From Adiantum capillus-veneris (Eukaryota > Streptophyta > Polypodiopsida > Polypodiales > Pteridaceae): a stretch of DNA of 64,000 nucleotides. The translations under genes and the position numbers were made by a program. Shown piece by piece: positions 43,231 through 54,805 of the stretch. The notes beneath the pieces were generated by a model. It did not search any database, was not told where the DNA came from, and saw nothing but the letters and a program-made list of their open reading frames with translations. The stretch is from the NCBI GenBank assembly GCA_014529385.2, contig CM043959.1, positions 7,677,026-7,741,025 of the forward strand, in the 5' to 3' direction. Every line of letters begins with the position of its first letter. Position 1 is the first letter of the stretch.

Positions 43231-46200
43231 TCAGTCCACAAAGGGGAGTAAGCCCAAAGCTTTGTGGAAAGCTTCAAGCTTCTCACAAGACAATGCCTTT
43301 GTGAAAAGATCTGCAAGGTTGTCCTGTGTTGGCACATAAGCCAAGCTGATCTCACCTGTTGAGAGCCTTTCCCTGACATAGTGGTAATGCACCTCAATGT
43401 GCTTTGTGCGAGCATGAAAAATTGGGTTCCTCGCAACTGCCAATGCGCTCTGACTGTCAGTGTATATAGTGTTGGCAGTGTCCTGTCCAACACCCAAATC
43501 AGCCATAAGGCGTCTGAGCCATACACACTCAACCGTAGCTGTGAAGACTGCCCTGTATACTCAGCCTCACAACTCGAAGTGGCCACAGTAGGTTGCTTCT
43601 TGCTCAACCATGATATACATGAACTGCCAAGCATGAAACAAAAACCACTTGTGGACACTCGCATGTCAAAACAACTAGCCCAATCTGAGTCGAAAAAAGC
43701 ATGTAAGTCTGGTGGTAAAACAAGCCAAGGTGTAAAGTGCCACTAAGGTAGCGAAAAATCCTCTTGACAGCCTGCCAATGCTTAGACCCTGGGCTATGCA
43801 TGAATTTGCTGACTTGTGAGACTGCAAACTGAATAACTAGCCTCGTGTTGCATACATAAATGAGGCAGCCAACAGCAGTTTGGTAAAGAGTGACATCAGC
43901 AGGATCGCCAACATCATGTAGACTCAACTTTAAACTTGTTTCCATGGGAGTGGCAATACGTTTGCAATCCTCAAGTCCAAACTTACATAGCAATGTCTCT
44001 ATGTAACGTTTCTGACACAAGGCAATACCACCATCACACTGCTTAAACTGTATACCCAAGTAATGATGCAACAGCCCCAAATCTTTCATCTTGAAAGTAG
44101 CATTCAAATCAGCCTTAAATTCAGCAATATGTCTCTCATTTGGTCCAGTGATCAACAAATCATCAACATAAAGAACCACAATGAGAAGTACATCACCCTC
44201 ACGCTTTACATACAATGTGCTTTCTGTTGGACTGTTTTACAAAAGCCTCGTTTAACCAAATGGGTGTCAGCTTTCTCATACCAAGCATGAGGAGATTGCT
44301 TCAAACCATACAAAGCCTTCTTACATTTGCACACTTTGTCCTCTTGTCGTTTTACAACAAAACCGCGAGGCTATGTTACATAAACTTCCTCAAATATGTC
44401 ACCATTCAAGAAAGCAGTAACAATGTCTAATTGATGTACATCCCAACCAAAATGAGCTGCCAATGCACATAGAAAACACAAAGTAGTCATACGACAAGTG
44501 GGAGCAAAAGTCTCTTCATAATCTATGCCTTTTTGCTGTGCATAACCCTTTGCAACAAGTCGAGTCGGTTTGCGTTTCAACTTGTAAAGCCACTTCGTAC
44601 CAATGGCCTTTTTGCCAAGAGGAAAATCATATAAAGTCCATGTGTCATTTTCTATAAGTGCATCATATTCTGATTGCATGGCAGCCATCCAATTTTCTGA
44701 ATTATGTGCTTCATCAAAAGATAGAGGCTCCTCAACATCATGTAAACTAGACACAACCAAAGCATAACAATCTGATGCATAAGATGCATGGTGAGAGCCT
44801 GAACGAGTACGACTAGACAAAGGTGCATCCAATTTACTGTCACGCAAAGTGTGCACCATCCATTTTGGCATACCTCTAGCCTGCTCATTTTCAGGCCTTT
44901 CCTCATCAAGTACATCATGTACATCTGCATCAGTAATAGGTTGATCTATAACATTTTCAGAAACCCCCATAGGTTGTACATTTGCCTCATTGGAAATTAC
45001 ATTCGTATTTCCACCACTAAAAAGAGGCAACAAAGTGTCATAAATGTCATGTGAGCTTACATTACTGTCTCTAGTACATGACAGCAAGGGCTGAACAGAA
45101 TCTTCCACAAACACTACATCCCGTGAAACCAGAATACGTTTTGTTTGCAGATGATACAACCTGTAACCTTTGCTTTCAGCACTATAACCAACAAAAATAC
45201 ATTTGACAGCCTTATCATCCAATTTTTTGCACTGTGTTTGTGGCACCAAAGCATATGCCAAACAGCCAAAAACACGCATGTACTCAATAGAAGGCTTTCT
45301 ATCATTCTATGCTTCATATGGAGTAATAGACTGCAAAGCTTTGGTAGGACACCTGTTAAGTACATAAGTGGCACACATGATGGCCTCAAGCCAAAAAGAA
45401 TGCGGCGAAGCTTGACTTTTGACCATACATTGTGCCATTTCCGTAATTGACCTGTTTTTCCTCTCAGCAACACCATTTTGCTGAGGTGTATAAGGCATTG
45501 TACATTGGTGTTTTATCCCACGACTAGCCAGAAATGCATTAAATTCATGAGACATATACTCCCCCCCTCGATCGGAATGGAGGGTGCCCATAGTACATTT
45601 CGAGACATTTTCAGCCATAGCCAGAAATTGTTTAAGCACATAAAAACTTTGGACTTCTCTTTAAGAGGAAATACCCATGCATGCCTGGAGTAATCATCAA
45701 TGAAAGTCACGAAGTAAAGGTAATTGTCCAAGGACGGGTTTGCATGGGCCCACAAACATCACTATGCACAAGCTACAACTTGCATGTGGCCCGAACTGAA
45801 CCATCCTTTGGAAACTTAGAACGCTGCATCTTACCCAAAATTCAACCTTCACAAACATGTTTGACAGGTGCTTCAAGAGGCGGCAAAGAAGCAACCATAT
45901 CAAATTTTTTCAAACGTAGCAAATTGGCAAAATTCAGATGACCAAAACGTGCATGCCAAAGTTTTGCATCTGAAATAGCCCTTGTATCTGCACAACAGCA
46001 TTTACAAAATTTTGTCCACACTTGTCATACAAAGTAAGCTTATACAGCCCACGTCACAAAAGGCTAGATGCAACAATTTCATCACGAAAACTGCGATCAT
46101 GAACTATACATCTGTCATCCACAAACTTGACCACAAGTCCAAGTCTAGTAAGTGCGTATACAGACAAGAGATTCTTCTTGATCCCAGGTACATAAAGTGC

Positions 46201-47499
46201 ATCAACAAGTGTGAAAGAACTGCCATTAGCAGCATTAAGCATAAGCTTTCCAACTCCCTGAACTGGATAAGAGGCATTGTTGGCACAAGTGACTGAATTC
46301 CCATGAGGGACAAACTCGAGAGAGGTAAACAATTCACGATGTGAGGTAATGTGCTTTGTAGCACCATTGTCGAAATACCACACATGTGAATCTACAGCAA
46401 CTGACAAGCGTGCATCATGGACAACAGGATTGTAAGTGCACTCTGTGCTAAAATCCCATTCTGCATCAACATCAGCATTACAGTCTCCTTTCACAAAAGG
46501 CTCAACAATGGCTGCATTTGTAGTGGAACCAACATTTGTAGTGGAACCACCCTCTTTCTTCTTAGCCTCTTTGGCCTTCAACTTAGGACACGACTTGATC
46601 AAGTGATCATTAGCTTGACAATAATGGCAACACATCTTCTTTTTGCACTTATCACCAGAATTTCCATACCAATTGTTGCCAGCAGAAGCATTAGGAGCAG
46701 AATTTTTGCCACTCGCAGCAGAACCATAAGAAGTGGCTGCATTACTGTTACCACCACCCTTTCTTTGAGAAGCAATAAAAGCATGTTCAACTGCACGCTG
46801 CCTAATCCTGTTTTTTCTAGAAAGCGACTCTTGCAACAGCAATGTGCATAATGCATCAAACTTGACAACTTCAGGATTTCCTTGGGTCATCAGTCTCCAA
46901 GTACTAGCAAAAGTTTGGTAGGAATCTGGTAAGGCATCAAGAACAGTCTGCACAAGGGAACTATTTGAAATTACTTCACGTGCAGAAATAAGTTGCTCAT
47001 TGATATCCTTGACACTAGCAAGGAAAGTGTCTATATCATCTTCCTCATGCATAATCTTCGACTCCAGCTCTTTACGCAGCAAAGCAATTTTAGCCTCATT
47101 GCGGCTTGCATAAAGACCTGCTAGAATATCCCAAGCCTGTTTTGCAATATTTGTTGAACGGATATGAGGAACAATGGTGCGCTTCACAGACAACGCAATC
47201 AATGCATGAGCCTGCGCATCCTTTACATCCCAATGAGCTTGTTCTACCATAGGCAAAACAAGTCTAACAGCAGCAATCCTTGTAGCAAGACCTGCAACAT
47301 CCTCAACATCGCCTACATCCTCAGAACTAGGACGTACATCAATGCCCTACACAATGTTCTAGACGCCCTTTGCCACAAGAACATGTTGCATCATATAAGC
47401 CCACATAGGGTAGTTGTGCCCATCCAACCTGTCCTCAACAACAAACATGTTGAACACATCTGTGTTGTTGTTGTCAGCCATGGTAAATGCTGCACCTGA
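43231..47499 (-). pseudogene. Copia gag-pol
   Basis: Minus strand, in order. Gag starts at about 47,481 (MADNNNTDVFNMF); two stops near 47,350 precede the long frame 47,256-46,054. That frame holds gag, the knuckle CHYCQANDHLIKSC and a protease reading WYFDNGATKHIT (Asn replaces Ser/Thr of the active site). The integrase runs from about 45,900 to 45,100 with LVHSDVCGPM, FIDDYSRHAWVFPL, GTLHSDRGGEYMS and PQQNGVAERKNRSI. RT follows (45,279-43,604) with LDIVTAFLNGD and VLYVDDLLIT; a short deletion shortens KLKRKPTRLVAKGY. RNase H is at 43,600-43,231 (TDSQSALAVARNP, YVPTQDNLADLFTKAL). Four or five frame breaks in all. Confidence 0.9.
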
Positions 47500-47843
47500 T
47501 GTGAAAACTACCTGAAAATAGGAGAAACGGAGCGAGAACAACACGTGCTATATAGCACAAACCATAGAAGACTATAAGGCACCTGTTATGTAGAAAACGG
47601 CACTGACAGAAATTCTACACAAAATGACGAAATAACATGTGCAGTACTGCCTGTAGTGGAAACGGAGGCCGAAATGAGCCCAAATAAAAAATCTGAGCAG
47701 ACCGAACTCTACGAGCGTGCTCGAAATATTTGTTGACCAGCGAACGCTCACCAAAGCTCACTGAAAGCGGAGAAAGTGAGCAGGCGTGTACTGGAGCAGC
47801 TGGCGACTAAGCCCGGGAGGACGCAACCTGCTTTGATACCAAT

Positions 47844-48056
47844 TGTTGGAATTAGGGTTGCACAGAAATGCACATAGCTTGGAGAAGATGAAGAAAGCTC
47901 AAGGCACACAATAGAGAGTGTGTTACTTAGTGTGCAATGGAAAGATAAATAGCCCTAGAGTGATGGGCGTATATACAATGCACGGGGGAAAAAACCTCCT
48001 AAAGAGGGAAAAAATGCCCCGGCGGTCCTAGTGTGTTCACACACATCACTACCACA
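47844..48056 (-). repeat. Copia 5' LTR
   Basis: This 213-bp LTR is the partner of 42,929-43,141. A primer site follows directly on the minus strand. Confidence 0.9.
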
Positions 48057-51000
48057 TGTGATGGAAGATCATGCTGTTGCTGAAGTACCTCCAAGCGTGT
48101 TGGTCCTGGCGGAATATAGAGAAGACCCTTATAGTAAATTAGTCCATCAATTTCTTGAAAGTCCTCATTAACCTCTTGTCCTTGTGGTTGTTGTCTAATA
48201 TTCTGAGCAAGTGGGTCTTTGGCAATTTGCGTCTTCACTTTAGAAAGAAAAGTAGAATCTTTAGGAGCTTGGCTCATGGTGGCGTTTAGCTTAAGCTGTT
48301 CAGGTTTCAAAATCACTAACTCTTGTTGATCAAATGTTGCGTCGCCTTCTCTAGGTGCAAGGTAGGATCTTCTTGATAAGGCATCTGGCTTAGCTTGTTG
48401 ACGGCTAGGTCTATAAGAGATAAGAAAATCAAACCTTGATATGATACCACTCCACCTGGCTTGGCGACAATTCAAGACGCGGGATGTCATGAAGTATTCC
48501 AAATTCTTGTGATTTGTATAGACAGTGATCTTATGAGGAGCTCCTTCAAGTAGGTGACGCCAAGTGTCAAAGGAGTCAATGATTGCTAAGAGCTCTTTGT
48601 CATGGATTTCATAATTGATTTCTTCAGCTCTGAGAACTTGTGGGAATGAAAAGCCACTGGATGTACTCGACCATCCTCTCCTACTTGGGATAGAATAGCG
48701 CCAAGGGCAAAATCTGAAGCGTCTGTTTCTAGGATGAAAGAATTTGTAGGATCTACGTGAATTAGAATGGGTGCGATCGTGAAAGCTTGCTTGAGAGTCT
48801 GAAATGCTTTCACGGCCTCTGAGTCCCAGACAAACTTATTATGGCATGTCAACCTTGTGAGTGTTGTAACCACCTTGGAGTATCCCTGTATAAAGATACG
48901 ATAAAAATTTGCAAATCTGAGAAAACATTGAACATCTCTTACCGAAGTGGGTGTCTCCCAATCAAGGATGGTTTGAACCTTCTTTGGATCCATGGAGATT
49001 CCCTTTGTAGAAATTACATAACCAAGAAATTCCACCTTAGATTGATGAAAAGAGCACTTCTCCAACTTTGCATATAACCTTGATGCACGAAGCTTTTCAA
49101 GCACTAATCGTACATGGTGCTCATGCTCTTCTTGATCCTTGGAAAATATCAAGATATCATCCAAATATATTAAACAAAATAAACCAAATACTCCCGAAAG
49201 ATATCGTTCATTAAATGCTGGGGCATTTGTGAGACCAAATGGCATGACGGTATATTCAATGTGGCCATACCTTGTCCGAAAGGCTGTCTTCCATTCATCA
49301 CCTTCTTTGATTCTGACTAGGTTGTAAGCACCACGAAGATCTATTTTTTTAAATATTCTTGCCTTGCCAAGGCGCTCAAGAAGCTCTGGGATCAAGGGAA
49401 GGGGATAGCGATTCTTGACGGTGATCTTGTTTAGGCCCCTATAATCCACGCACATCTGGAGAGTCCCGTCCTTCTTTTTTACAAAGAGTATGGAGCTCCT
49501 GCTGGGGACTTTGAATGCCGTATGAGCCCCTTAGCAAGATTCTCATCAATTATTTTCCATAATTCTACCAATTCATCTTGAGATAGCTTGTATATTGGGC
49601 CAAAAGGGGGTTGGGTTCCCTCCTGAAGCTCTATAGCACAATCATAGGGTCGATGCTCTGGTAAGAGGTCTGCATTCTTCTTGTCAAAAACATCATTGTA
49701 ATCTTGATATTGACGTGGCAATGCCTCCATGATTTTTTTTGTCGACGTGTCGGTTGGTGTTGCAAATATCAGGAAACTTGGATACTTTTTGGCTGCACGC
49801 ATGAAGACCTTGGCTCCAAGATATTAGGCCTATTATGCCTTCCCTTCTTCTTTTGGACTTTTCGTGGTTCAATTCTCCGAGCCCTCCAATCGATGTCAGG
49901 ATTATGTAATTCAAGCCACGGTAGCCCAATAACAATTGGATTGCTTGGGCTTTGTATAATATTGAACGCTATTCTTGAAACATGCTCCTGCAATGTTACT
50001 TTTATGGGGCGAGTTTCATACCTGACATCCTCTGAAGGGAGGGGATGACCATGAATGACTTCTACAGTTGCTGGATTAGACTTCTCCACAAGTGGTATGC
50101 CTTGTTCTTTTGCAAATTCTTTGTCCATGAAGCACACCGTTGCGCCTGAATCTAGTAATGCTTCACAATCCATGTGCCTACCCGGCATATGGATCTTGAT
50201 TGGTAGCATAAAACTTGAAGTGGAATCAGCGGGAAGAAAGAGACCTTTTTTTGCTTGTCTTTTGTCCAACCGGTCGGTCTCTATTGGGGTTGGGCGTCCA
50301 TGTTTTCTGAACACGTTGAGGCCATTGCACCATGAACCTTCATCCTTCTCTTCCTTGGACACTATTGAACTATGTGCCCCTACTCTCCACAATACATACA
50401 TAAGCCATTAATGTGTCGCCTTTGCTTCTCCTGGGCTAAGAGAGGTTGAAACCGTGCTGAATCAATTTGCATGGGCTCAATGCTTGATTATGGCCCTGTT
50501 GAGGTGTGTAGCCATTATGTGTCACTTCTGTTTGGGGTCGCAATGGTGCCCCAAGATGTCTCTCTTGTCTCCTCTCAAATAGTCGATTATCACACTCTAT
50601 TGCTTGAGAGATGAACTCGCTTAGTGTGTGAACCTGTGGCATAGTCAATAAAAGATCTTTTACGTCATCCTTTAATCCCCACCAAAATTGGCTAATGAAA
50701 TATTCCTCATGCCAAGTCAGATCACAAGTGAGCTATTGAAATTCGGATGCATAGATGGATGCAGGTCTTGATCCTTGGCAGAGATTTTTAAGTTTGGTTT
50801 TAGCAACCCTTGCTCTATCAGTATCCCCAAAGGTTGCAGAGAACTCCCGCACAAAAGCTTCAAAGTCATGAACAAGAGGAGATTCTTTTTCAAGTAAGGG
50901 ATCAAACCAGGAGAGAGCCGTACCCGAGAGGAGGGTCCCAATAAGGCCTACTTCAGAGGCATCCTCTGGATAACGCTCTCGTTGCATTCAAATGAAGAGA

Positions 51001-51283
51001 CACACTTGTTGGAGAAAACCTCTAAACTTTGATCTAGTCCCATCAAAATTTTCAGGCATGCTGACCTTCGGCTCCTTCTTATGTTGTTGAGAATAGCTGG
51101 TTCTTGCAGCTTGTGCTTGTCTCTTGAAGCTCTTGAATTTGACGTTGAAGATTTTGCAACGCCGGTCCCAAGATTAGGGGTTGCCCTGCTTGAAGTTGAG
51201 CGTTACTCTCGCGAAGTTCTTGTAGCTGAGCTTGGATGCTTTGCAATGCGTTGATGACACCTTCCATCGTCAGCTCCATGATG
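48057..51283 (-). pseudogene. F gag-protease-RT-RNaseH-integrase N-terminus
   Basis: Gag starts at ATG 51,279 (MELTMEGVINALQSIQAQLQ, a coiled-coil start) and continues with LSGTALSWFDPLLEKESPLV and FGDTDRARVAKTKLKNLCQG. The protease (50,401-49,769) reads CEALLDSGATVCFMD and, later, VIGLPWLELHNPDIDW. RT starts at about 49,660, with MCVDYRGLNKITVKNRYPLP at 49,455, VMPFGLTNAPA and IYLDDILIFSK. RNase H carries ETDASDFALGAILSQ. Integrase begins with IDGLIYYKGLLYIPPG and LEVLQQQHDLP and is cut at 48,057. A handful of stops and frameshifts occur. The integrase catalytic core is absent from the window. Confidence 0.87.
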
Positions 51284-51319
51284 GCTTGAGAAGATTAAGA
51301 GATGGTAGTATTGCCAAAC

Positions 51320-51892
51320 TGTTATGAGCGCGTATAGAGCTAGAAGAGAGCAAGAGGAGGCGCTCACAATGTACAAGAACTTGGATCTGATGATAAGCTT
51401 AATATTGATTAAAAGACTTAATACTGTATTAAGAGAGCTAGATACAAGACTTGGATTACATGACTCGAGTACAAGACAAGGCTTGATTGCAAGGACAAGG
51501 CTTGAACATAAGAACTAGAAGAGGGATTTTCCTCATAGGAGGCTCACAACTGGTGTTGGCAAGACTGAGCCCAAGACCCCTATTTATACTAGTGCTTGAG
51601 GAGGTTACTTGAGGAGGTTAGGACTTTCTAGGTTCTTCTTGAGGAGGTTAGAATCTTCTAGAACCTTCTTGATCCTTCTAGTTCTTCTAGAACCTTCTTC
51701 AACTTTCTAGAGCTTTCCAGAAACTTCTAGATTCTTTCGGAATCTTCTCCATGCTTTTAGAAACTTCTAGAATCTCCTTGATACTTTTAGAACTTCTAGA
51801 ATCTTCTAGATCCTTCTAGATTCTTCTAGAGCCTTCTAGCGATGATGTAGGCAATGATGCAGGCAGCGATTGACTCTCAAGCATCCATGACA
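51320..51892 (-). repeat. F 5' LTR
   Basis: This 573-bp LTR has the same ends as the 3' LTR, the TATA box at about 51,576-51,583 (minus) and the TTCTAGAA array at about 51,625-51,838. The sequence next to its inner end (GTTTGGCAATACTACC on the minus strand) is not a tRNA-iMet site. Confidence 0.93.
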
Positions 51893-51897
51893 CACAA

Positions 51898-52503
51898 CAC
51901 TCAACACGATAGCAGAAGTCACAAAAGAGATGATGATGGTGATTGTAGTAGACATGATAGGCATGATAATGGAGATCGCGATTGACATGATCGGCATGAG
52001 AGAAGGTATGCAAAACGAAGAGACCATGACAAATAGGATGAATATAGAAGGGATCATAGTCATAGGGATTGTGATCAAAGGCCTCACAGAGAGCATGATG
52101 ATCACTCGAATAGATACAATGGATATGCTAGCAGTGATAATGATGATGATGATGAGTGCAATGTTTACCAAGGTAGGGGCTCACATGTCATGGATCATGG
52201 CTACTTTGTGCATCTTTAAGTCTTTTCATGATTGACCGAAAGGGATTGTACATGTGTCACAAATTGCCAAACGTAAGATTGCTTTTGTAAAAGATGTTGT
52301 GAAAAGAGATCAAGAGGTATGGGTTGAGGTTGTTTCCATGACTGGAGATAAAATTAGCCTTTTGGTAAGGGATGTGGACCAAAAGATAGGACAAGATCTT
52401 CTATCGATGAAAAGAAGCTCTTACAATGAAGACTATAATCCCTTTAGTATGATTCAGCCATCAACAGGTTGCAAAGGGCTTTCTCGGATTATCATCGTTG
52501 ACG
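51898..52503 (+). pseudogene. PRP22/DHX8-like pseudogene, RS-like and S1-domain part
   Basis: It continues the frame broken at 41,636: an Arg/His/Asp-rich segment (RHDRHDNGDRD, RHERRYAKRRDHD) with stops TGA at about 51,986 and TAG at about 52,033, an acidic stretch, then an S1 RNA-binding domain. That domain reads VYQGRGSHVMDHGYFVHL, frame break, VHVSQIAKRKIAFVKDVVKR, VWVEVVSMTGDKISLLVRDV and DQKIGQDLL. It ends soon after (LSRIIIVDG, stop at 52,506); the helicase domains are absent. It is therefore a 5' fragment of the gene, with no introns visible in the part present. Confidence 0.75.
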
Positions 52504-52506
52504 GCT

Positions 52507-54244
52507 AAAAACTGGAAAGCCCATTTTTGTATAATTTAATTTGACTGACTCCATTGTAATTATTTTTTGGGACTCAATCAAGTTTCCAAATTTTAATATA
52601 CTAAATATGTGGATTAGCTAAACACATGGTAGAAAGTAGGAGGTAATTCTGACAAGTTAGAACCTCCAAGGGTGAGGTATAAAAGCCACTTTTTGTAACC
52701 CTAAGGGCAAATTTTGAATTAATTATCTTTTGAGCTCAACTAAGTGTGTCGTGACTGTGTGTTTTGTGTGATAGAGTGAGTGAGTTCTTCTTCTACTCTC
52801 TATGCATGCTACGGAAGCTACATTGTGAAGGCGACTACACCATCGCATTAGCAACGGCAAGGGCTACGCTTCAACGCCAAGCTTGCACGATTCCGGTCTC
52901 TTCGCGAAGAGCTCTCCCACGAGCTTCGAAGCAAGTTTTCTCTCTATTCCTGCATCCGTTTGGTGATTGCTATATGTCATTGTGTTCACGGCGAGTTGAA
53001 CTACACTTTAGGCCTATACATGTTGAGAATCGATGACCTGTAATTTTTGGCCTATCTTCATACGCATTTTTTGCACCAAGTGTTTATAGGTCATGCAATA
53101 AACAAATTTCAGTAGGAATTTATGAATGGTTGAGTGATGTTATGCATAAAAGAACACATATGCAAGAGATCTAGATGAGAAAACTGCAAAAATTCATAGC
53201 AGGAGACCAAATTTGCCAAAACAAACTACAGAGTGTTCTAAAGGGGTGTTTCACCCTAAGTACACCTTGAGACTAAAGTTTTGACCAACATTTGGTCCCC
53301 AAAAGACAATAGTCGCGTATGAAAACGGAAAGAATAGGAAACTTGTGATTCTGTGCATATTTTTGCATGGAAAATTGGTAAAAGTGCTTGGGAAGCAATG
53401 CTAAAGACTTGGGATACCTATGCATGAGTTTTGGACAAAAACTCACTAGCAAACATCATACGCGTAAGGGTAGATCTGGCAGTGAAACTGGACTTTTGAC
53501 TTGATACCCATAGTCTGCATATTGTATAGAGCACATACACCAAGTTTCATCTCATTTGGATAGATAGACTGAGTATTGAGAGAGTTTTACTCTTTTCAGG
53601 AAGTTCCTTGGTAAATTTGGTGATAATTTTGATGTCCAAATTTTGTTGTGAGCACTTGTGTGCATGTTGTACACATGAACAAGGGGCACCTAGGAAAGAA
53701 ACATAAATTCATTCTGACCACTTAGACATCATACGCATATGATGTCTGAGAGGACGTATTTTGGGTTAAAAGGCACATTTTTGTGAGCCATTATAATTAA
53801 GAGCATCTAGGAAGTAAATAGGCCAAGTCCCATTGAATTTGAAGAAAGTTGAGGCTTGTAGAGACCAAGAAACAGATTTGAGCAAGGTAAATGCTTGATT
53901 TGACCATATCTAACACAATAGGTGTTGAAATTACATTCTGTAAGTGGCAGTGAGTTTCTTGTGTGGTGGAGGACCTCTAGAATGAAATTCACCTAATTTT
54001 GGCCAGATAGACATGATACACATATGATGTCTCAAGGGCACATCTAGAGACCAGAACTGACAACAGAGCTCATCAGGATGCTTAACACCTCACAACAAGC
54101 TTAAGGACCAAGTTTCACCCAATTTGGATCTTTTTGGCTTAGTTAGACCTCCACTGAAGTTAGCAGTGACCAATACCTACATAGGAGAGATTAACCTATG
54201 TGCGCTCCTTGCCGCACTGTCGAAGCAAGGGACTTGCCTAACAC
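52507..54244. other. Unassigned stretch, one LTR-like promoter and palindromes
   Basis: There is no recognisable gene. A TATA-type GGTATAAAAGCC at about 52,677 lies before a transcribed-looking GT-rich segment, as in an LTR. The 90-residue open frame 52,764-53,036 has no known domain. The palindromic AGACATCATA-CGCA-TATGATGTCT occurs at about 53,725, with one-mismatch copies near 54,008 and a partial copy near 53,453. Confidence 0.4.
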
Positions 54245-54791
54245 TGTGTGCGAGCCACAGACGGCTCCAAGCACACAACTAGCTTAACTAGTAAGCTCAA
54301 AAGAGGGCAATGGTGTGTCACTCACCGCTCTATGCTCCTGCCGTGGAGGATTCCTCGCCGCGAAGAAGAAGGAGACGCCGCTACGTCGTGCTCAACCGCT
54401 TCACCGCCGTCGTGCCGCCGCAATGCTCGATCACACACGCGCACACTCTCTTTCTCAAGTACACACACACACACACACACACTAGTACACAAGGAGATGG
54501 AGCAAGAGCACTCTTCTTGCATTGCACAAATGAGAGAATAAGTGAATTTTAGGTTTAGTTGGCTTTTATATGAGCTCACCCCATTCACACTTGGGCGCCC
54601 ATGCTTAGCCAACTAATCCCTTGAATGTCCCAGTTAGAGTGCGCCTCTCATCGGCGATCACTCTTACCCTTTTCCTATTGGACCGACAAGCCTGGTACCT
54701 GACTCTACCAAATAAATAATACAATGTCCACCGTAGGTTACAACGTTCGTCTCGTAGGTGATAGGGTGTCCGTGAGCCGTGAGGGTTAACA
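54245..54791 (-). repeat. G 3' LTR
   Basis: On the minus strand the LTR starts TGTTAACCCTCACGG directly after the purine tract AGGAAGGGGGGCA (54,805-54,792). It has a TATA box (CATATAAAAGCC, about 54,565-54,576) followed by a (GT)n run. The far end is set tentatively at TG 54,245; the partner LTR is outside the window, so this is uncertain. Confidence 0.65.
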
Positions 54792-54805
54792 TGCCCCCCT
54801 TCCTG

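Larger units (their letters stand above)
42929..48056 (-). mobile_element. Ty1/copia retrotransposon inside F
   Basis: This 5,128-bp minus-strand element has two 213-bp LTRs (42,929-43,141 and 47,844-48,056) that differ at about 4 percent of positions. The primer site (minus TGGTATCAAAGC) is at 47,830-47,841, and gag, protease, integrase, RT and RNase H are in copia order. The flanking 5-bp sequences (GTGGA and TGTGA) do not match. The host F integrase core is missing across the insertion, so the flanks probably come from a rearrangement rather than a simple insertion. Confidence 0.92.
41637..51892 (-). mobile_element. Ty3/gypsy chromovirus F (Tcn1-like), nested host of a copia element
   Basis: A minus-strand element with 5' LTR 51,320-51,892 and 3' LTR 41,637-42,297. 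The purine tract (AGAGGAGGGGGTAA on the minus strand) abuts the 3' LTR. A perfect duplication CACAA (41,632-41,636 and 51,893-51,897) flanks it. Gag, a DSGA protease, RT with YLDD, RNase H, the integrase ends and a classical chromodomain are recognisable. A copia element at 42,929-48,056 splits the integrase. F lies inside the helicase pseudogene. Confidence 0.93.

Noticed and set aside
51836..52235. Ile/Met-rich ORFs on both strands
   Set aside because: They are out-of-frame readings of the Arg/His/Asp-rich part of the helicase pseudogene.
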